From positions 1-64,000 of the forward strand of contig CABTOK010000001.1 of NCBI GenBank assembly GCA_902486425.1: DNA of 64,000 nucleotides, written 5' to 3'. Position numbers and translations under genes: made by a program. The notes under the pieces were generated by a model. It was not told the DNA's origin, ran no database searches, and saw nothing but the letters and a program-made list of their open reading frames with translations. Below are positions 59,006-64,000 of the stretch, one piece after another; the first letter of the stretch is position 1; each line of letters opens with the position of its first letter. Origin of the DNA: UBA11475 sp902486425 (lineage in GTDB: Bacteria > Bacillota > Clostridia > Christensenellales > Borkfalkiaceae).

Positions 59006-59872
59006 ATGTACACGATGGAAGACGTAAAAACGTTGAGAGAAAGAACCGGCGCGGGCATTTCGGATTGTTCGAAAGCTCTTAAAGAAAACGACGGCGATAT
59101 GGAAAAGGCTATAGATTATTTAAGAGAAAAAGGAATCGCTACCGCGGCTAAAAAGTCGGGCAGAATCGCTTCCGAAGGTATCTGCTATGCCGAAGTTAAA
59201 GGAAACACCGCCGTTTTACTCGAAGTAAACTGCGAATCCGACTTCGTATCGAAGGGCGATCTTTTCAAAGCTTTCGCCAAAGAAGTTGCAGAATATATCT
59301 TCAATAACGACGTGAAAGACGTTGAAGAAGTAAAGACCGCTATGGAAGCCAAGACCACCGAAGCTATCCAGAAGATCGGCGAAAACATCAAAATCAGACG
59401 TTTCGATAAATACGTATCGGATAACGCCGTAGACAGCTATATCCACATGGGCGGCAAGATCGGCGTTCTCGTAGAATGCGCTGCCGGCGTTTCGAAAGAA
59501 ACTCTTCACGACGTAGCTCTTCAGATCGCTGCGGCTAAACCCTTATACGTTAAGGAAGACGAAGTTCCCGCGGACGTTCTCGAAAAAGAAAAAGAAATCC
59601 TTTTGATGCAGATCAAAAACGATCCGAAGCTTGCGGCTAAACCCCAGCAGGTTATCGAAAAGATGGTTGAAGGCAAAATCAAAAAGTATTATGAAGAAAA
59701 CTGTCTTAACGACCAGGCTTTCGTAAAAGATCCTTCCTTAAAAGTCAAAGATCTTCTTGCGAAAGAAAATTCTTACGTAATCAGGTTTACCAGATTCGAA
59801 ATGGGCGAAGGTCTCGAAAAGAAGTCGAACGACTTTGCTGCCGAAGTTGCCGAACAGATGGCTAAGAAATAA
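59006..59872 (+). CDS. tsf: Elongation factor Ts
   Basis: The 288-residue protein starts with V-K-T-L-R-E-R-T-G-A-G-I-S-D-C-S-K-A-L and contains S-E-G-I-C-Y, N-C-E-S-D-F-V and, near the end, L-K-V-K-D-L-L. It exchanges GDP on EF-Tu. GGAGG lies about eight bases before ATG 59006. An in-frame ATG three codons later is possible but less favoured. It ends at a clear terminator. Confidence 0.97.
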   Translation: MYTMEDVKTLRERTGAGISDCSKALKENDGDMEKAIDYLREKGIATAAKKSGRIASEGICYAEVKGNTAVLLEVNCESDFVSKGDLFKAFAKEVAEYIFNNDVKDVEEVKTAMEAKTTEAIQKIGENIKIRRFDKYVSDNAVDSYIHMGGKIGVLVECAAGVSKETLHDVALQIAAAKPLYVKEDEVPADVLEKEKEILLMQIKNDPKLAAKPQQVIEKMVEGKIKKYYEENCLNDQAFVKDPSLKVKDLLAKENSYVIRFTRFEMGEGLEKKSNDFAAEVAEQMAKK

Positions 59873-59888
59873 GCTTTAATAAAAAATA

Positions 59889-59917
59889 AAAAGCCGACGG
59901 ACCCGCCGGCTTTTTTG
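59889..59917 (+). terminator. Terminator of rpsB-tsf
   Basis: The stem AAGCCG-A-CGG / CCG-C-CGGCTT (one mismatch) is followed by T6. Confidence 0.85.
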
Positions 59918-60009
59918 TTGTCGTATAATCAAAAACCGTACTCTGCTGCGGTAAAAAAGAATTTATCCGGATAAAAACGGTTTTGAATTTAATTATATTT
60001 TAAATGGTA

Positions 60010-60038
60010 TGGACAAAAACTTTTAAATAGTGTATAAT
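60010..60038 (+). promoter_or_regulatory. Promoter of pyrH-frr-uppS-cdsA-dxr
   Basis: TGGACA at 60010-60015, 17-base spacer, TATAAT at 60033-60038. A perfect 12-base palindrome AGTAAATTTACT (60047-60058) lies at the predicted transcription start. Confidence 0.75.
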
Positions 60039-60116
60039 TATACAAGAGTAAATTTACTTTTGCGGAAGATTCCGTGCAAAGAGACGAACTCAAAAGCTAA
60101 CAATAAGGCGGTTTTT

Positions 60117-60827
60117 ATGAATACCAAATACAAAAGAGTTTTAATCAAACTTTCGGGCGAAGCTCTCGCCGGGGATAAGGGCAATGGAATAGACGGAAAA
60201 ACGCTCGATTCCATTACCGACGAAATAAAGCAGGTCAAAGATCTCGGAGTCGAAATAGGCATCGTTATCGGCGGCGGTAATTTCTGGCGCGGAAGAGAAG
60301 GAACCGAAATGGACCGTACTACCGCCGACCATATGGGCATGCTTGCGACAGTTATGAACTGTCTCGCTCTTCAGGACGCGCTTGAAAGAAAGGGTGTCGA
60401 AACGAGAGTTCAGACCGCGCTTACCATTTCGAGAGTAGCCGAACCTTATATTTTAAGAAGAGCCATGAAACATTTCGAAAAGGGCAGAATCGTAATTTTC
60501 GGATGCGGTACGGGCAACCCGTACTTTTCGACCGATACGGGCGCGGCGTTGAGAGCGGCCGAAATCGGAGCGGACGTTCTTCTTCTCGCCAAAAACGTAG
60601 ACGGAATATACGACAGCGATCCTAAAAAGAATCCTTCCGCCAAAAAGTACGAAAAGCTTTCGTATCTCGACTTCATCGCGCACGGACTCAAGGCCATGGA
60701 TACCACCGCCGTTACCATGTGTATGGAAAACGATATTCCCGTCCTTGCTTTCGGTCTTTTCGAAAAGGATGCGCTTATCCGCGCGGTGACGGGCGAAAAG
60801 ATAGGTACTCTTATCTGCAACGGATAA
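60117..60827 (+). CDS. pyrH: Uridylate kinase
   Basis: The 236-residue protein, from ATG 60117 behind AAGGCGG, phosphorylates UMP to UDP. It has V-L-I-K-L-S-G-E-A-L near the start, V-I-G-G-G-N-F-W-R-G, G-T-G-N-P-Y-F-S-T-D-T and L-L-A-K-N-V-D-G-I-Y-D-S-D-P. A longer frame from 60030 lacks a ribosome binding site. Length is exactly typical. It leads the classical pyrH-frr-uppS-cdsA-dxr run. Confidence 0.97.
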   Translation: MNTKYKRVLIKLSGEALAGDKGNGIDGKTLDSITDEIKQVKDLGVEIGIVIGGGNFWRGREGTEMDRTTADHMGMLATVMNCLALQDALERKGVETRVQTALTISRVAEPYILRRAMKHFEKGRIVIFGCGTGNPYFSTDTGAALRAAEIGADVLLLAKNVDGIYDSDPKKNPSAKKYEKLSYLDFIAHGLKAMDTTAVTMCMENDIPVLAFGLFEKDALIRAVTGEKIGTLICNG

Positions 60828-60903
60828 CCGTAAGGTCATATAAATAAGTTTATACTATAAAAACATAAATCATAAATAATATATAAAAATCAAGGAGAAA
60901 ATT

Positions 60904-61479
60904 ATGGCAATCGAAAACGAACAGTACGAAATGATGATATTGGATACCGAAGAACGCGCCGAAAAGGCTGTTTCGGTACTTAAAAGCGAATACGCGAGCA
61001 TCCGCGCCGGCAGAGCTAATCCGCATATTTTAGACAAAGTTTTAGTAGATTATTACGGAACGCCTTCGCCTATCAATCAGGTAGGCAACATTACCGTTTC
61101 GGACGCAAGATGTCTCGTCATCGCCCCGTGGGACGCAAGTATGCTTAAAGTTATCGAAAAGCAGCTTATAGCCGAAAATCTCGGAATAAATCCTACCAAC
61201 GACGGTAAGGTAATAAGACTCGTATTTCCGGTTCTTACCGAAGAAAGAAGAAAAGATCTCGTTAAAGAAGTCAAAAAACTTTGCGAAGACGCCAAGGTTG
61301 CGGTAAGAAACATCAGAAGAGAAGCGATGGACGTTCTTAAAAAACTCAAAAACAACAAGGAAGTATCCGAGGACGATTTTGCCGCCGGCGAAAAGGAAGT
61401 AGAAAAGATAATTTCAAAGTATATCGAAGCCATCGACAAAGCAGAAGCGGATAAAGAAAAGGACGTTTTAACCGTCTGA
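60904..61479 (+). CDS. frr: Ribosome recycling factor
   Basis: The 191-residue protein has S-I-R-A-G-R-A-N-P near residue 36, V-D-Y-Y-G-T-P-S-P-I-N-Q and L-T-E-E-R-R-K-D-L-V-K, all standard RRF motifs. With EF-G it splits ribosomes after termination. AAGGAG precedes the start. A few extra residues extend the N terminus. Confidence 0.98.
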   Translation: MAIENEQYEMMILDTEERAEKAVSVLKSEYASIRAGRANPHILDKVLVDYYGTPSPINQVGNITVSDARCLVIAPWDASMLKVIEKQLIAENLGINPTNDGKVIRLVFPVLTEERRKDLVKEVKKLCEDAKVAVRNIRREAMDVLKKLKNNKEVSEDDFAAGEKEVEKIISKYIEAIDKAEADKEKDVLTV

Positions 61480-61511
61480 TAAAAATATTATTATCGCAGA
61501 AGGAAAAGAAA

Positions 61512-62249
61512 ATGCTGTTTTTTAACGAGAAGAAAAAGGCTAAAGAAAACACGGACGGCGAAACTGCGGTTAATACCTTTCCTTATCACGTTGCGATAAT
61601 CATGGACGGAAACGGAAGATGGGCTTCCGCTTCAGGCAAGCCGCGTTCGTACGGTCATAAAATCGGGGCCGAAAACGTCGAAAGAATAGTTTCGCACGCC
61701 TTTGAAAGAGGCGTAAAAGCTCTTTCGTTATACGCGTTTTCTTCCGAAAACTGGTCCCGTCCCGAAAAAGAAGTAGATAAAATATTTTCGCTTATCGTTT
61801 CGTTTCTTAAAAAGTATATAAAAAAGGCGGAAGATAACGGCGTAAAGGTCGTCTTTTCGGGAGATCTTACGGCTCTTCCCAAAAAGCTTTTGTCGGAAGC
61901 GGGAGAAGTTATAAATGGAACGAAGTGTAACGATAAGTTCGTTCTCAACATTGCGCTTAACTACGGCGCTCGGGCCGAAATCGCTCGGGCGGCAAGCCTT
62001 GCGGCGGCAAACGGCGAACCCGTTACGCCCGAAACCGTGTCAAAATATTTGTATACGGCGGACATAGGCGATCCGGAACTTATAATAAGAACGGGCGGGG
62101 AACTCAGACTTTCGAACTTTATGCTGTTTCAGGCGGCATATTCCGAGCTTTATTTTACCAAAGTAATGTGGCCCGACTTTAACGAAGAAGAATTCGATAA
62201 AGCGCTGGAAGATTTTTCTAAACGCAAACGCCGTTTCGGCGGGATATAA
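61512..62249 (+). CDS. uppS: Undecaprenyl diphosphate synthase
   Basis: The 245-residue protein makes the lipid carrier for cell-wall precursors. Motifs are I-I-M-D-G-N-G-R-W-A (catalytic aspartate), Y-A-F-S-S-E-N-W-S-R-P, and R-T-G-G-E-L-R-L-S-N-F-M-L-F-Q with Y-S-E-L-Y-F. About 20 polar residues precede the core. AGAAGGA lies upstream. Confidence 0.97.
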   Translation: MLFFNEKKKAKENTDGETAVNTFPYHVAIIMDGNGRWASASGKPRSYGHKIGAENVERIVSHAFERGVKALSLYAFSSENWSRPEKEVDKIFSLIVSFLKKYIKKAEDNGVKVVFSGDLTALPKKLLSEAGEVINGTKCNDKFVLNIALNYGARAEIARAASLAAANGEPVTPETVSKYLYTADIGDPELIIRTGGELRLSNFMLFQAAYSELYFTKVMWPDFNEEEFDKALEDFSKRKRRFGGI

Positions 62250-62329
62250 TTGCGGAATATAATCAAGGTATATAAAATTATACCGTTTAATCCTCTGCGG
62301 AAAACATATCGCGGGGATACGGAGAACAG

Positions 62330-63196
62330 ATGAAAAGTAATTTTTTAACGAGGGTAATAACGGGACTCGCGCTTGTTTTGTTTACCGTTTCGTTTTTCTT
62401 TTTAAGAAACATAAGCGTTAAATTATTCGATATTTACACGGCGTTTCTCATGATCGTCGGAACGTATGAACTGTCGTCGAAGTTGTTCCTTTTCAAAATA
62501 ACCAAAAACGAAGAGGGCAAGGAAGTAAAAACGTTGGATACCGACGGAGCGTCGGTTACGGCTTTCGTGATAACGATGCTCTCGGCATTTTTAGTGGTGC
62601 CGGCTTTCGACTGTCTGAAGCCGCTCACCGCGTACTGCGTGATAATGGCGGAAGCCGCTATTATAGCGATAGTTTCGATCTTTTCGAAAGAAAAGGGCAA
62701 ACTCGCATTAAAGGGACTTTTGACCGCAGTTTATCCGAAGCTTATAATGACGGCGTTTTTATATGCAAATTCGCTTGAAAACAACTCGCTTTTAGCTCTT
62801 ATCCTTATTTTTACGATAGCTCCCGCGACGGACGTTATGGCATACCTTGCGGGATCTCTTTTAAAAGGCAAAAAGCTTTGTCCGAAAATCAGCCCTAACA
62901 AGACGATTTCGGGCGCGATAGGCGGACTTACGGGCGGAATAATCGTGGCGGTCGCGCTGTCGTTTATCTTAAAGCCCGTTACCGACGTAAAACTCGTATG
63001 GCTTATCTTCGCCGCACTCGGCGTATTCGGCTCGGTGTTAACACAGATAGGCGATCTTGCCGAAAGCTATATTAAAAGGAAACTCGGCGTAAAAGATATG
63101 GGATTTATTTTCCCGGGACACGGCGGCGTTCTCGACAGATTCGACGGAATCTCATTCGCAGCGGTTCTCGTTACGATAGTCGTAGGTCTTTTATAA
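62330..63196 (+). CDS. cdsA: Phosphatidate cytidylyltransferase
   Basis: The 288-residue membrane protein has about eight helices and the C-terminal family signature G-D-L-A-E-S-Y-I-K-R-K-L-G-V-K-D followed by P-G-H-G-G-V-L-D-R-F-D. It also has K-I-S-P-N-K-T-I-S-G-A-I-G-G. It makes CDP-diacylglycerol. It sits in the expected place between uppS and dxr. Confidence 0.96.
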   Translation: MKSNFLTRVITGLALVLFTVSFFFLRNISVKLFDIYTAFLMIVGTYELSSKLFLFKITKNEEGKEVKTLDTDGASVTAFVITMLSAFLVVPAFDCLKPLTAYCVIMAEAAIIAIVSIFSKEKGKLALKGLLTAVYPKLIMTAFLYANSLENNSLLALILIFTIAPATDVMAYLAGSLLKGKKLCPKISPNKTISGAIGGLTGGIIVAVALSFILKPVTDVKLVWLIFAALGVFGSVLTQIGDLAESYIKRKLGVKDMGFIFPGHGGVLDRFDGISFAAVLVTIVVGLL

Positions 63197-63321
63197 TAAA
63201 AACGTTTTCGGGCGGAAAGAAGAATTTTCGCCCGAATTTTTTAGGAACGCGGATCGGCCGGCAGAAATCGGACAACCGGTTTTGCTTACTCTCCGCAAAT
63301 AACGGCGACGGTTTTGCTAAA

Positions 63322-64000
63322 ATGAAAAAGAAAATCGCTCTTTTAGGTTCTACCGGCTCCATCGGCAGGCAGACTTTAAACGTAATAAGGCGTAACCCCG
63401 ACTTGTTCGAGGTCGTTTCGCTTGCGGCCGGAAGCAATGCGGAGCTTATTTTAAAGCAGGCGGAAGAATTTTTGCCCGACGTTATTACGTTAAAGAACGA
63501 AACCGGTTTGAAAAAATTAAATATCGATTTAAAAAACGGCAATAATTACGGAGTAAAAGAAGTTTACTTCGGAAGCGAAGCTTATCTTGAAGCGATTACG
63601 GACGAAGCCGATCTCGTCGTTATCGCTCTCGTCGGATTCGATGGGCTTAAAGCCGTTCTGAAAGCGGCAGAAAAGGGCAAGGACATAGCTCTCGCTAATA
63701 AAGAAAGCCTCGTTGCCGGCGGAAAGTTTATAATGGATGCGATAAATTCGTCGGGAATAAGACTTAATCCGATAGACAGCGAACATTCCGCGATATGGCA
63801 ATGTCTCGGTTTTGACAGGACAACGCCTTTTAAAAAGCTGATTTTAACGGCTTCGGGCGGAGCTTTCAGAGATAAGACGATTGAAGAACTTAAAACAGTA
63901 ACGGCAAAGGAAGCGCTTAAACACCCGAACTGGAATATGGGCGATAAAATAACCGTGGACTGCGCGACGATGGTGAACAAAGCCTTCGAGGTAATCGAAG
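63322..64000 (+). CDS. dxr: 1-deoxy-D-xylulose 5-phosphate reductoisomerase (3'-truncated)
   Basis: The frame from ATG 63322 runs off the right edge after 226 codons. It has the NADPH-binding start A-L-L-G-S-T-G-S-I-G-R-Q-T-L, then A-L-A-N-K-E-S-L-V-A-G-G, P-I-D-S-E-H-S-A-I-W-Q-C-L, T-A-S-G-G-A-F-R and H-P-N-W-N-M-G-D-K-I-T-V-D. This is the second step of the MEP isoprenoid pathway, which feeds UppS two genes upstream. The ribosome binding site is weak, and the start is 125 bases after cdsA. Confidence 0.95.
   Translation, partial: MKKKIALLGSTGSIGRQTLNVIRRNPDLFEVVSLAAGSNAELILKQAEEFLPDVITLKNETGLKKLNIDLKNGNNYGVKEVYFGSEAYLEAITDEADLVVIALVGFDGLKAVLKAAEKGKDIALANKESLVAGGKFIMDAINSSGIRLNPIDSEHSAIWQCLGFDRTTPFKKLILTASGGAFRDKTIEELKTVTAKEALKHPNWNMGDKITVDCATMVNKAFEVIE

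Noticed and set aside
1..64000. tRNA, rRNA, transposase, integrase or attachment sites
   Set aside because: Looked for acceptor/T-loop motifs, rRNA blocks, DDE or recombinase motifs and long terminal repeats; none was convincing.

Overview
The window looks like chromosome of a Gram-positive bacterium of the Bacillota, most likely class Clostridia. The clues are the order rpsF-ssb-rpsR, the nth/obg/yhbY and nadD-yqeK/rsfS clusters, TPP, FMN and yybP-ykoY type riboswitches with intrinsic terminators, HrcA/CIRCE operators at clpB, ECF-type vitamin transporters, an M50 SpoIVFB-like protease with its SpoIVFA-like partner, and lipoproteins with short lipoboxes. A gut lineage such as Christensenellales would fit, but that placement is an inference. 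Promoters are unusually easy to read: a TTGACA-like -35 and a TATAAT-like -10, almost always exactly 17 bases apart. No rRNA, tRNA, CRISPR array, transposase or prophage was seen.

Layout. Positions 2-6421 hold the 3' part of a giant tandem-repeat protein that continues past the left edge. 6538-7653 is the rpsF-ssb-rpsR operon. 7681-11516 is an AraC-type regulator divergent from a large SGNH-hydrolase lipoprotein, with face-to-face promoters. 11555-16489 is a minus-strand block: a sugar-ABC ATPase (MsmK/UgpC type), a YfbR-like HD nucleotidase, a DUF1003 membrane protein, thiamine pyrophosphokinase, and a TPP-riboswitch-controlled ThiT with an extra membrane domain. 16541-20154 carries a second HD hydrolase, a candidate small RNA, a PucR/CdaR-type regulator and an S41 protease. 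20249-22700 holds four unrecognised or regulatory genes, including an AT-richer XRE pair. 22775-24326 is a cysteine-desulfurase-like enzyme divergent from a DUF3343 protein. 24553-26893 is nth-obgE-yhbY.

27404-30707 holds a membrane protein and an ECF sigma/RsgI-like anti-sigma pair. 31931-33453 is the nadD-yqeK fusion and rsfS. 33906-37155 is an FMN riboswitch followed by a RibU-TsaE fusion, tsaB, rimI and an alpha/beta hydrolase. 37331-40228 is a membrane-anchored MurF-like ligase and ddl. 40366-42464 is the SpoIVFA/SpoIVFB-like pair. 43613-47357 is the rpmG-secE-nusG-rplK-rplA and rplJ-rplL block, with two candidate L1 sites and an L10 leader. 47615-51825 contains a cyclophilin-like lipoprotein, a NifS desulfurase, small proteins and a RuvX-DUF1292 fusion. 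52022-54970 is a MATE exporter and a riboswitch-controlled sodium-pump decarboxylase beta/gamma pair. 55019-57875 is clpB under two CIRCE operators. 58020 to the right edge is the classical rpsB-tsf, pyrH-frr-uppS-cdsA-dxr run, with dxr cut by the window.

Most genes are translation, tRNA modification, cell-envelope and cofactor housekeeping. The notable material is in the architecture: gene fusions (RibU-TsaE, NadD-YqeK, RuvX-DUF1292, membrane domain-MurF, membrane domain-ThiT), hairpins that merge a terminator with a Shine-Dalgarno sequence right at a start codon (ribU-tsaE and ddl), two predicted leaderless mRNAs, a C-rich candidate small RNA, and the repeat protein at the left edge. All functional calls come from reading motifs by eye; no database search was run.
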